Below, one piece after another: positions 11,955-23,088 of a DNA stretch of 64,000 nt. A model generated the notes under the pieces. That model was given only the letters and a program-made list of their open reading frames with translations. It was not told the origin of the DNA and made no database searches. The DNA is from Stropharia rugosoannulata (taxonomy: Eukaryota > Basidiomycota > Agaricomycetes > Agaricales > Strophariaceae): contig JANCIK010000010.1 in assembly GCA_028532985.1 (NCBI GenBank), positions 1,178,001 through 1,242,000 on the forward strand, given 5' to 3'. A program made the translations under genes and the position numbers. Within the stretch, counting starts at the first letter, position 1. Each line of letters starts with the position of its first letter.

Positions 11955-13206
11955 CTATTCTGCGTCAGCGAAAGGATAGTCAATGTATCCGACAGGTGAA
12001 CCATGTATGTAGAATGTGGCTTCATTGTATTCAGCAAGCGGAGTGTTCTTCTCCAATCTCGTAGGGAGATCGGGCTATAAGAAAAGTAATCAGATCCCAG
12101 TCCAAGATTGGGGCACAAAAAATCACATACGTTTGAAATGTACCACCTTGCAAACCCAATTAAATCCCCTTTCTCGTCTGCGCGGGCTATGGCCGTATCT
12201 CGATTATACAGGCCGCAGGTTATGAGTGGCCTTGGCGCCCAGATGTCGCGAATGAAGTCGTTAGACTCCGATGAATTACCTGTGGCCTCGGGCTCCACAA
12301 GATGGATATACGCTAGGTCGGGGTGAGCCTCCTTTACACTACGTACGAAATGGCTAAACTGAGGTATAGGGTCGGCCATTTTCATGCCTAAAGGTAAATT
12401 CATCAGCAATCAGAGATGTACAAAACCGCTGACCGCAACGTACCAAAGTGTGTCCCCCAGGGACTAAGCCGGATGCCTGCACGCTCGGCTCCAATGGCCT
12501 TTACCACCGAGTCAGTAATCTCAAGGGCAAAGCGGCTGCGCGCCTCAATGCTACCGCCGTATTTGTCTGTGCGTTTGTTTGTCACATCCTGGAGGAATTG
12601 GTCTGGAAGAAATCCGTTCGCGTAATGTAGCTCAACGCCATCAAATCCCGCCTTTTCTACTGCGTTACGCGCGGCCGTGGTATAATCTTGAATGTATTGT
12701 TGGATCTCGCCGATGGTCAGCTCGCGCGGGGTACCTTTGCCTTCTCCTATAGAGATAGCAGATGCGGAGATTTGCTCAAAGCCTTCCTCCCCTAGCATTT
12801 CTGGATTTGCTGCGCGCCCAAGCGCCCACAATTGGAGGTAGATGTATGAGCCATGAGCGTGGACGCCGTCCGTGATCTTTAGTCCATCCAGGTAAGCGAC
12901 TGCTCGGCGCGGTCACTAATGCAAGCGGCGCACCTCTTTCCATGCAGAGATCTGAGCCTCGCTCCATATACCGGGGACGCCATTGAATCCCCCAGCTCTT
13001 GCAGATATGTATGTTGCCTCACTTATAAGCAGAGTGCCTGGACGTCTTGCGCGTTGCGAGTAATATTCTTTCACCAAGTCAACTATTGGGACGTGTTCTT
13101 TTTCTGTGGCACGGAAGCGCGTCATGGTCGCCATCACGACCCGGTGCTTGAGCTCAACGGTGCCGACCTTCATGGGTGTAAACAATTTGCTGGTGGGAGA
13201 AGACAT
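11955..13206 (-). CDS. old yellow enzyme paralogue with Phe at the proton-donor position (copy 2)
   Basis: Tandem paralogue of the gene at 10102-11369, with the same start ([20 protein letters not shown]), intron placement and end (DYPFADAE). The active-site segment reads [20 protein letters not shown]: the substrate-binding His and Asn are kept, but Tyr is replaced by Phe (codon 12610-12612). In OYE1 the equivalent residue, Tyr196, donates the proton during alkene reduction. In the ergot enzyme EasA, Tyr or Phe at the matching position separates reductase from isomerase behaviour. So copy 2 may have changed chemistry; this is inference. The second motif is MATMTRFRA, where the Pro of copy 1 became Thr and the flavin-tuning Thr stays. 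The frame is otherwise intact, so this is not an evident pseudogene. Confidence 0.88.
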
Positions 13207-13629
13207 ATTGCGGATGGGGAGTGCTATTAACTGAGTAGGACTTAAAATGGGCGGGACTGCCGTTGCTTTTCAAGAGTATCGAGGATGTGCTCTGCTGGTC
13301 GCTGGTCTCACATAGGTTGGTTTTATACAACATTCATTAATCATTATCATAAAGTGGGAAACGGATGCGCAATAAATAAAGAGTCATCACGTTATACATG
13401 GTAAACAACGACGGAGTCATATTAGAGCCTATTAGTGGGTGCAGCATCTGTGGATATGTTCACTTAGTGAGAAACCCCCCTGAAACGCGTCACCAGAGCC
13501 CTTGCATTTTCCCTAATTCCCCCACTTTCAATTCATTTAATGGCTAACTTTTTGGCGAAAAGTTTGTCAGTCAATTGAAATCTTATAAAGCACAGGCACA
13601 GTTCGAGTCACCTTTGGATAAACATCCTG

Positions 13630-13941
13630 CTAGGCGTATAAGGGCGTATACAGGCGTATACGCGCATCTAAGACTGTTTTATCCGCATTGAAGAGATACC
13701 AAGCCAGTTCTGGTAAGCCATTCTTCCCACAGATATCTACACGATAAATACGTAGTTTTAATATTGGACGATTCTTGTGTCTTAATCTACTAGCGGGTCT
13801 TTGATGGGACACTGCTAATACTTTGAGTAAGGTGCGTCTATAGTCGCGACTTATATGCAAACTAACATCCTTTAACCCTGACTTTGGAATCCGTCGAAAA
13901 GAATAGACGTCGACAACGTAGTTCTCGATAAATAAAGACAT
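13630..13941 (-). CDS. uncertain 103-codon ORF
   Basis: An ATG-initiated frame of 103 codons on the minus strand gives a basic protein without signal peptide or membrane helix. It matches no family that I recognise. Its last ten codons are made of the GGCGTATA tandem repeat, which argues that the end at least is fortuitous. It could be a small lineage gene or a remnant of one. Confidence 0.2.
   Translation of the reverse strand: MSLFIENYVVDVYSFRRIPKSGLKDVSLHISRDYRRTLLKVLAVSHQRPASRLRHKNRPILKLRIYRVDICGKNGLPELAWYLFNADKTVLDARIRLYTPLYA
13631..13660 (+). repeat. three tandem copies of a 10-bp unit (nnGGCGTATA)
   Basis: Three consecutive 10-bp units, taggcgtata, agggcgtata and caggcgtata, share the last eight bases, with only the first two differing. 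Function is unknown. Confidence 0.7.
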
Positions 13942-14194
13942 TTAAAGGGAAGTACTATGTAGTAGCCACTTGTCAAGGAAGTGAGCAGGGCGCTTTGCCA
14001 TCGTTATTTAGCCCTTCGGAAAGCTAAGACGACTAGGATGACAGCTACTGATGTTTAACCTTTGGAGAAATATAGTACATTTATAGAAAGAAAGAGTCAG
14101 AACGGAGCCGCCGCAGCCACGAGGCGGATTTTGACACCGACCAGGCAAACAAACAAACAATGAAACTATACTAGTCTTTAACTACTACTATACC

Positions 14195-14974
14195 ATGCCG
14201 CCAAAAGAGTTTACAATTCTCGGTGATCTTCAGTTGATCTACTAGCATTGTACACCTCTTAACAAACGTATATTGATAGAAAATAACCCTGAAGTGATGA
14301 ACACTTTAGCAAGGGACCTCGGACTCTCGACTGACTCTGTTGCCTTTTACGATGTTTACTCGCTCACTGACCCGGACTTGAGAGCGCTGGTGCCGCGACC
14401 AGTGTACGCATTGCTCGTCACCATGCCTATGACACCGGCATGGAAGGCTATGCGCGACGAGGAGGATGCCCTGAAGAAAGATTATGAAGGGTTTGGAGAG
14501 GACGAGCCTGTAATCTGGTTTAATCAGACCATCGCATGCGCATGTGGCTCAATTGGCCTCATACATAGTGCTCTCAACTCGGAGGCGGCCGACTATATCG
14601 TGCCTGATTCAGAGCTATCCCGAATCCGCCGTGAGGCGCTGCCGAAGAAGATGGTGGAACGCGCACGCGTCCTTGAAGAGAGTGAGGTTCTCGAGAGATC
14701 CCACCAAGCAGCGGCTCATCTGGGTCAGTCCGAGGAACCTCCGCGAGGGTTAGATCTGGAGCCAAACCATTTTGTCGCCCTTGTTAAGGGGCGCGATGGA
14801 CACTTATGGGAGCTAGAGGGGTCGAGGAAAGGACCAATTGACCGGGGCCTCCTTGCAGAGGATGAAGACGCCTTTAGCGATAGAGCCCTTGACCTTGGTT
14901 TGCGAATGGTGATGAACTTGGATAAAGACGGCGATTTCCGATTTTCCTGCTTAGCACTGGCCAAAGCGAATTAA
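14195..14974 (+). CDS. YUH1: ubiquitin carboxyl-terminal hydrolase, UCH family (peptidase C12)
   Basis: Cysteine protease of the UCH-L3/Yuh1 type, which removes small adducts from the C-terminus of ubiquitin or NEDD8. Exons 14195-14222 and 14280-14974 are joined across a 57-nt GT-AG intron, giving MPPKEFTIL then ENNPEVMN, the usual family start, and a protein of about 240 residues, the normal size. The oxyanion Gln and catalytic Cys are in NQTIACACGSIGLIHSALN (second Cys, about residue 98). The catalytic His is in NHFVALV (about residue 173). The third member of the triad, Asp in human UCH-L3 (motif ELDG), reads Glu here (HLWELEG, about residue 189). The crossover region between Cys and His is long and charged. 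There is no sign of damage, so I expect an active enzyme. Confidence 0.9.
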
Positions 14975-15378
14975 TATGTCCTACTTTTTGTATTAAGTAC
15001 TTGAGCAACTGATGAATTCGGAGAGATTGAATCATTCTGGAGACTGGAAGCCGTAGATGTTTACTGTGGTCAATAAATGGTTGGACCTTGTACGTTCTTT
15101 CCAAGTTCTTTCAAAGTTTTAGTGTTTTCATGCAAATTACGCTACAACTCGGTAAAGAACGACCAATGTCATTTAAATTTAAAGAATTGGTCAAGTAAGC
15201 ACTGATGAACTCCGAGCTTTCTTTGGTGGCCCCTGGGACTGAGGGAGTAATAAAGATAAAGCGCTTTCCGCCTGCTCCCGGCAGAGTCAATATTTGCATA
15301 TGTTTGAAACGGATGGCAACGATGTGTGTTGGCGGTGACATGCAGAATTTCCTCTTGTCTGCTTTTCATCCCACCTTT
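14975..15378. other. intergenic region / 5' leader
   Basis: An in-frame ATG at 15205 would extend the next gene by 58 codons, but its translation is not domain-like. A pyrimidine-rich stretch (about 15348-15378) sits directly before the ATG at 15379, which looks like a fungal 5' leader. I treat the region as untranslated. Confidence 0.4.
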
Positions 15379-18300
15379 ATGTCGTTCAAAGCGAAGGCGA
15401 AGGCTCTCGTTGACGACCTCTACGACGACGAGGGCACTCCAATGCAAGGAACCGAGACCCCTGCTCCTGGCGATCCCGATCAATGGGCTCGCGACAGCAA
15501 TGGCGACCTCGACTGGGGTTACACCTCCCGCACAATTCGCAAATGGAGTCCAGACGCGTTGCTCACACACCTTTGGGAAAAATCATTTTCTATTCCGCCA
15601 CGCGAATATAATCCATCAGCACCTTTTGTCTGGGTGCAGCTTGCCTCTGGGGACGTCGTGACTCTCCCGCATGGCTACAGGCTCCCACTGATGTTTGTGG
15701 CTAAATACCGCTGGGAGGTGACTCTCTCCAAGATTACGAATGAACGACATTGGAAACAAGAACGTTTCAATATGTTCCACTTGTCTAGACTATGCGAGAA
15801 TCTCTTTCGTCGAGCACAACTGAAGGCATCCCGGGGAGGCATGGAAAAGGGATGGCGTTGCGTAATGTTTGACCGGCTACTTGCTAGGTTTTACAAGCAC
15901 TGGGCTCGTAATGATCCTGAAGGTGGCAGGGGATTTCTGGCTGCGCACGGAGTGCGGGAATATGACAGGGATGTCCTTAAACATGGTATGATATGAACTG
16001 AGTCTCCATTCGTGATGTTCATAACGTTCTTGTATCACAGATTGGAAACGGTGGTGTCTCCGAGGGTTGAATGGGGTGAAGATGACAGAAGATGAAGTAA
16101 CCAACGGCATCACTATCGAGCAATTCAGGAAGTCGTTAAAGAAGGGTGAAGACGGAGTGTGGACCGTCAACGGCCACCCGCTTAGCCACATAACAAACAA
16201 GGAGCCCACAAGCTATAGTTCTTCATCCGAGTTAACCGATTACAGCATGGATTCTGAAGACGAGTTAAGCTATGAAAGCGATGCCTCGCATCATCCGCAA
16301 GCTCACCCAGACGATGCATCCTATAGCAACATTGCAAGGGATGGTTCCTCTGTACGCTTTACGCCTCCCGGCTCTCGCTACCATCAACTTCAACAAAAAC
16401 CTCCCTCTAATAGCGACGCTTTAAAGCGTACCAGAGATCTCCCGGCAGACGATGATGAAATTGAGAGGATGAATAAGCGCAACCGGATAGACACCGTCCT
16501 CGAGCATGATGTGGATTATACACAGGCTTCTCAAAGCTATTCGCTTTCTCGTACACTTGCGGCCATGGCGCGCAATCCCGTTTGGGCCAATACTCAAAGT
16601 GGCTCTGCTGCTGGGTCAGCATCAACATCACAGCTGCCTCCAGAATCAACATCCCCTTTCACTCATCAAGTCGATCTCACTCACGATGACAATGCTGCTG
16701 CATCTACACTGCCGATGGCTTCATCGGCAAATATGGGTCGGGTACAAGGTCCCCACCATTCCCTCGAGCTGGGAGACGTTGGACTGGCGTCAGCAGATGT
16801 TATGACGTCTTTCTCATTAACAACGAACGTGAGTCCACCTTTTTCAGTCGCGTGCTACCTCTGATGATGTTCTTGCCTCCCCTACAAAAGAATCCCCAGA
16901 CAGCAGCCCAGATACCCTCAACAAGCAGGGAGCCCGCCCCGTTCCCATTATCATCAAACCGCTCAGTCATTTCGATGGCTTCGCTTTCGTCTCGCCCATC
17001 CCGGGCATCTACGCAGAAGATCAAAGTTAAGCCGCCAGCTAAGACAAGCACACGATCTACCCTCCCTTCTACTTCCATGCCTGGAGGCAGTCAGCCGCGT
17101 CGGCAACCCGCACCCCAGAGAAGTACCAGCCAATGGAGCCGTCAAAGTGGCACTGTGCGTCGTCCGCAGCCGTCCATGGCTCCACCCCCGCAGTCGACAC
17201 CGAGCTCCTCGATGTCAACGCCCGTGCCTGCCACTGCTGCCCTAGCTGGGGCTGGGTTCATGGACCCCCCCATTTCGGATCTGCGAGCCGAGGCGAACAC
17301 TAGTTCGATACACCTCACAGCTCTCGAACTGTTGGAGAAACTTACAGACGTGAAACGTGTGTTGCAGCAGAAGTTCCCTTGCACTTGCTCGGTACACAAT
17401 GGCGCCATGGCATCAGCAGTGCCTGATAACGGTCCCAGTACTCAAGCGCAGGCTGAGGACCAGGCAAATGCGTCCGCCAAACTTGTGCCACCTCCAACAG
17501 CCCCCGTTGCTGTGTCGCCGACGACAGCAGACCTGGAGAAGGCGGAAGAGGAAAAAGCAGCTGTTCACGCAAAATTGGCAGATTTCGAAGAACAGTTCGC
17601 TGCAATCAAGAAGGAACTGAAGGGGATCGTGGAACGGCTTCAGGTACTGGAGGGAGCTGCACCCAGTGCGATCACGCAAGCAGCCGTGAGCGCTCTAGCT
17701 GGGACCCAAATACCCGTTATGGGTCTTCGAGAGGAGGATAGGATGGACTTGGATATACCGCCTCCACCGGCTGAGCCTCCTGAAAATACTGACCAGCAGA
17801 CCACGGCGGATGGGAAGTCGGGAGAAAAAGAGGGACCAGTAGTGTCTCACCAAGACATCGTTACCACGCCTGCATCTCTGCCGGCACCTGTCCCGGTGGG
17901 ACTAACGGGATCGGAGAAACAGACAGAAGCTTCTCCAGAAATTACGGGAACAGCGGGTGAGCAGCCCGGGATAGCAGCAACAGCGACTGCTGTGAAGGAA
18001 GGTGTAACTGGAGCAGAAGGGAAGGACGGTGATGCGGGGGACGGTGACATGAACCCAACTAGTGCAGGAGGCAAAGTAGAAGCAAAAACGAATGAGCCTG
18101 ATGTCCCGGCAACTTCATCGTCATTGACGGATGCCTCCTTGACACTGCCGAACGAGCCGACGCGCACTAGCGATCAACTATTACAGGTCCCTACACCTCA
18201 GGAAGACGTTACGCAGTCAGTCCGCCGCGATACACAATCAAACAGGCAAACAACAGCTGAACCTTCTCCAAATGCCCTTACGGGCAGCGCCAATCCCAGT

Positions 18301-19263
18301 CCCCAGATGGATGTCTGTACACTTGACCTGGAAACCACTGCGCACAAGCACGCATTGTCTGAGCCTGATACCGATATTACTATGGCAAACAGCATCGCTC
18401 CCACCCATTCAGCGTCGACCCTTCTGAATGACAGCCCCGATCCGCGCGTTCGCGACATTTCCTCGAACCTTAGCGTGCTTGTCGACAATCTCGTGTCCGA
18501 AAAGTTACTTTCCGTTATGCAAGGCTTGGTGAAGACCCGGGTCTCTGATCGGGAAACCGAGAAGGAGAAGGAAAAGGCCGAGTCTGCAACGGAAGGATCC
18601 ATTACTCAAGGTGGTGCTGATACTGAACGGGAACTCGAGCCCCCTCCCGCCCCGCAAGTTCTCCGCGCAGACAGTGCGACTATGAAGCAGTCCGCAGAGT
18701 CTCATACACTCACAGCCCTGCTTAACGAGATGCGTAGCATTAAGCAGGAGGCTGTTGTCCGCGAGCAGCGCAACCGGGAGGAGATTGAAGCAATGCGCGA
18801 ACTCCACTCCGCCGAGGTGGACGCGCTGCGTCGGCGGCTCTCGTATCTTGAACAGCAGAGCAAGCAGAACAGGCATGCGGAGCCCGTGAGCTTGAGCCAA
18901 CCGCCGATGTTGCAGACCCCGGATGGTGTGTCATACGGGCCGTCACATCTGCACCCCCAGTCGCACAGTGCGCCTCCCCAACCACATACGCATACAACTG
19001 GCAACTACCGTGGGCACCACGGCATGACCGCGGTGCCTGGTGGCGCCGGTGTGCAGTATGGCGAGGGTAGCGGGAGCGCGAAAGGGAGCCAAACGCCTGT
19101 AGAGAACCCGCCGGAGAAGGAGCCGCCGCCGCCCGTGCGTATATATACGGACAGGAACTTCGGGTTCACGCGACCGGGCATTGAGCGTGACGAAGAAATG
19201 CCACTGCCAATCAAAAGCCAGCGGAAGCAACATATGGTGTTTGCCCGGGCGCAGTATGGCTGA
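15379..19263 (+). CDS. large unidentified protein with Ser/Pro-rich and coiled-coil regions
   Basis: Three exons fit: 15379-15985, 16041-16828 and 16891-19263, joined by introns of 55 and 62 nt in frame, giving about 1255 residues. The first 200 residues are globular and basic (for example RTIRKWSPDALLTHLWEKSF, HLSRLCENLFRRAQL, WRCVMFDRLLARFYKHW), continuing over the splice as DWKRWCLRGLNGVKM. The middle is acidic then Ser/Thr/Pro-rich, with a bipartite-like basic stretch MNKRNRID. Around the start of the third quarter is a heptad-like helix (LEKAEEEKAAVHAKLADFEE). A second coiled coil lies near the C-terminus (MRELHSAEVDALRRRLSYLE), followed by Pro/His-rich sequence and a short end NFGFTRPGIERDEEMPLPI. 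I do not recognise the family. A nuclear or scaffold role is only a guess. Confidence 0.7.
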
Positions 19264-22144
19264 GCATGTGCTCGCTGAGCCTCGTTCACCTGTGTGGTTG
19301 GCTAGCTGGAAGCTTGTATGTTGTTCCGCGTCCATACTTAACTTAATATGGCTGAGTAGATAGTGACTTCGATATTTTCCCCCTTACTGTTATCTCATGT
19401 ATTTCTAGTTTTCGACGTACAATCCACTACTTGTAGTTCAACTTAGGTGCTGATTCCTATGTTTCCCCCTTTATTATGATGTAATCTGTGGTGTCGTCGA
19501 TGAGAGTACTGTAACTGAGAGTTCTGGAATAATGATCCTGATAAAATGTTAGTCGTTTACACCTATTAAGCTGTGATAGGATGGATGCTTCATCGTAACT
19601 TCATCGAGCTGCAAAACCGCACACTTGATTTTAAATTATACACCCTTTGATATACAATAATTCTACTCTCCAAGTACTTAATCACAGTGACAATGACAAG
19701 ACCGCGACGGGCTAGTCGAATGATGAGTTTTGTTTATTGAAAAAGATTTCGGACTTTCGAAGACTTTCCACGTACATAATACTGGTACATGTACGTGACG
19801 AAGTACATATAGGTGTGCTACGGCATTTTTTATATGCATGCGATCATGTTACAGTCATTCCGGCGCTGCCTTTCAAGCGAGCCTTGACAGGCACTCAGTC
19901 GGCCACGCAATAGTAGGTTTGCTATTCCCGATAACCGTCATTTGAGGTTGCACATATGTATCAGACGTTCAATTGCAAGAAGACTGACTCGAGCAAAACT
20001 CAAGATAAAATTGTTACTAGTATCCACTTAAGGTGTTTGAGGTCCTGGCGCTGATGCAGCGGCAAAACGGCGAATTTGTAGCCCCGCTTGTTCGGCAACG
20101 TCCAACTTGCCGTGACCAAGTACTCAGCGCTCAGCGCTCAGCGGCCATTGGTACGCTCAAGGTACGCTTGCACAACGCTTGCATGGTGGTAGAAACTGAC
20201 CAAGGTGGATCTCAGCTTTTTCAGAGCTGAACTGAGCCCATAAGCTCAAGCCTCACTAATGCATAAGCACATATCCAGCGGAACAGGCAAACGAAATCAT
20301 TTAACATAACCAGCCTGTCAAGTGACTCTCGAGTAGGCTGATATAAGACGGGACAGCTTGTTAGTAATTATCTTTTCACCGGAACACATCCACATGCACA
20401 GTAAGCAAACATAATACTTACCTATTCTTCAAAGAAATATTCTGTCTCACCTCATGACCGTTGACGAGATAATTTGAGCTCGTAACTGAGCTTCCACAGT
20501 ATGGTGCTCTTGATTTTCTCAAATCATTATTTGGTCATTACCGCGAATGTCTGCTTCAACTTCAAAATATGTATGTACATCAGCATGTACCCTCACGTAC
20601 CCTGACTGTGTGTAATTAAACTTGATTACTGGCCAACCAACCATAACATTTCATATTTTCCGTTGTCAATGTGAGACGAAGAATTCAATTTATGTAAGTA
20701 ACAACTCTGTATCACGTATCATGTCGCCTTACTAGCGTTACGGAGATGATTAACTTTGATTATCATCCTGAAATATTGTATTCAATTACAATAATCTATA
20801 CTGTACTTACATTTATTATTGAGTCGGGTAGGATAGTGTGCATGCATATTCTCATGGTAACTCTGAAAAAATAATTGTACGTAAGTCTGCAGTTACATAT
20901 GCTTACCTATGGGTGGGACGGTCATACATAACTGCCGGACATACCGTGAAACTTTTTGCAGGCGCTCAAGGCTGACATAGGCTGACATTTTGCCATTTGG
21001 CACGCGACATATACACTAACCCCTTTCAGCCCGCGTCCGTGTGAGAGACTTAGTGCAACTACTAGTTCATTCAACGCGTCAAAGGTAAAGGGCCTCTCTA
21101 ATAAGAATTTAAGTACGAAAATTAACGTGTCAGCAGTGCTCTGAGGATTACATGTCATTATCCTCCAGCCTCCTATTGGCCTTTAATTCTATGACCTTTT
21201 TGAAAAAATGACTACGTATACGCATCTAATCCCACTTTGACTCAGCGGCCGCTGGGCAAATTTAGAGGGGTTTGAGGTCTTGAAATTTTTCTTTCAGGAG
21301 CCCTGCGAACAAAACACCGAAACTGATGCCATGTGTATCTGTACATTCATCACAAAATGTAACAAGCTGCAGCAAGTCATCTCCGTACACACGCGGATAG
21401 CACTTGAGTTAAAAGCTGCCGACCCGGGATGACGTACATCGTCTTGCTTGGAGACCCGAGATGGTATAAAAGAGCGCCTCCTTCGTAGTCAACTTGCCAA
21501 GCAGCGGTATTCCCCCAGTCAAGTTAAATCAGGTAAAACATCTCCCGACTATACCGGGCTCTGTATAATGGTCTTTATTTCCTTTAGAGCAACGGCCAGC
21601 TCTTGAAGGTCCCGAAAGGATGTCAACACCCACCTTCGACGGAGCTTGCATTCATACCGAGCGGATCTGTAGAGCTTTCAGATGCGTGGTGCAGGCTGTG
21701 ATCCATCGAAACAGTCGATAGTTCACTTCCTCCATAACGTATCTGATTGCTCTACAGGCTCACTTCGCACTCCAGTACATATGCATGCATGATTAATGCA
21801 TAATACAAGTACCCCGTTGAAAGGATTCTATCGATCGATTTCTATGTATGATGATGGGATAAGCTGCTCATGAACTTTGGAGGGAGAGATTTGTTTGTGG
21901 AGGACAGGGGTAATCACCATTCGGAAGAGATAAAGTCAATTCCACAAATGTTAATATAAGAAAAAACCCAGTCCAGAATTCGAATCCATTGTAGACAGTA
22001 TCCCGCTGTTTTCGTTGATCTCCCAAAGAAATATCGTTATCTTTCACCTGTACATTCTCAAATTCGGGTAATTGAAGGATATTAACCACACACATTACTC
22101 GACCACGAACAACATACCAGTCATTTACATATCTACATACACTG
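19264..22144. other. 2.9-kb gene-poor region
   Basis: No long coding frame was found. The sequence is AT-rich, with a short run of imperfect gctcagc repeats near 20125-20143. The only gene-like signal is the promoter and intron pair near 21465-21721, listed separately. The last 200 bases resemble the 3' flank of the intact RUS gene (about 26450-26582) and form the outer part of that duplication. Confidence 0.5.
21465..21721 (+). other. possible small transcription unit (TATA box, leader intron, 33-codon ORF)
   Basis: A strong TATA-like box, TATAAAAG at 21465-21472, is followed 60 bases later by a well-formed intron, 21533-21587: donor AG|GTAAAA, acceptor with a pyrimidine tract TTTCCTTTAG, 55 nt, the local norm. 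An ATG at 21620 opens 33 codons ending at 21721. The peptide (MSTPTFDGACIHTERICRAF and 13 more residues) has no family resemblance. It may be a non-coding RNA, a degenerate gene, or chance. Confidence 0.25.
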
Positions 22145-22896
22145 TTAACGAACCTTTCTATCTTCTAGAGCATGTATAACACTAGTTACCACCGCATCGG
22201 TCAATCCAGCCACGATGGTATAACCAGTCGTCTCCCATCCTGCATCGCGCAACTTGGCCTGGAACTCGGTATACCTGGCGTTCACCGTGGCGTGCGCAGC
22301 CAGTATCACATCAGCCGCGCCTATCCTGTCCCCATCACCAGCGTCGAACAGCAAACGACACGTTTCCACCGCGTGGATCCATGCCTTGGCCACATCGTCA
22401 TTTATATATCCTTCCTTCAGGCAGATGTGCAACCGCGGAGCAAGTGTCCGTGAACAGTATATCATCCCTTTCCCGTCTGTCTTGTGGGTGAGACACGCGC
22501 AGTCAAACCACAGCAAGTAGCGCTCTCTTGAAAACGAGTCCAGCAGTCCAGTAGGCAGTGGCAGAGCACAACAGTAGCCAGCGAGCTGCCAACAAAGCAT
22601 TGGCCCAGGAAGGTTCCATTGGTAGGGTCAGAAACCGATGACGGGTGAGCGAAGATGGACTCTGCAGTGGATGTCGCTGCGGGCGTGGGCACGGATGCTG
22701 AGGCGGCAGAGCTCGACTTCGAGCAAGAGCGTGTATATGCGAGCCATACAAGGGCCAAACGCTGCCTGTTGAGTGACCGCAGAACGAGTCCACGGACACC
22801 GAAGTAGTTGATCAGGATGTGCAGTCCTACGAGCAGGAACAATACAGAGTATGTCGACCGGGTCGTGGTTAGGTGGGGGATCAGCAATGCGTTCAA
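22145..22896 (-). pseudogene. truncated, frameshifted copy of the RUS/DUF647 gene
   Basis: This stretch is nearly identical to 26583-27320, the last exon of the intact RUS gene. It begins almost exactly at that exon's 5' boundary and runs past the stop into the 3' flank. The upstream exons are absent. Relative to the intact copy it lacks the 7 bases found there at 26999-27005 (gap between 22569 and 22570), which throws the frame after LGQCFVGSSLATV. It also carries an extra 9 bases in frame near 22335-22345. No full product can be made, so I call it a pseudogene. It lies downstream of the FunK1 gene, with the intact copy on the other side. Confidence 0.85.
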
Positions 22897-23088
22897 GGAG
22901 TACTAGACAAATCCATGCGTATTAGATGCAACATAAGCACCGGACCTCGGTAGGGGAAGGTTAGGTGTACAACCGTTCAAACGTTCACCCCCCCATATAA
23001 CACCCTAACACCCACACTCTCCAAACAACTACCAGCCCATGTGTCGTCAGTCCTTCCGTTAGCCCCTTCAAGAAGCCAGTCGTCACAG

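Larger units (their letters stand above)
13207..14194. other. intergenic region with one possible small ORF
   Basis: This separates the OYE pair from the hydrolase gene. It contains the 10-bp tandem repeat and the minus-strand frame listed separately; the rest is AT-rich with no further signal. Confidence 0.4.

Noticed and set aside
16848..17030. Alternative frame continuing exon 2 of the large unidentified gene, reading about 60 codons to a TAA at 17028
   Set aside because: It needs an intron of only 19 nt (16829-16847), shorter than any plausible spliceosomal intron. The 62-nt intron ending at 16890 keeps the 803-codon frame.
18505..19335. Several long antisense ORFs under the large unidentified gene
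   Set aside because: They mirror the GC-rich coding strand and lack coding pattern; shadow frames.
20033..20230. Plus-strand ORF of 65 codons in the gene-poor region
   Set aside because: Made partly of simple gctcagc repeats; no protein-like features.
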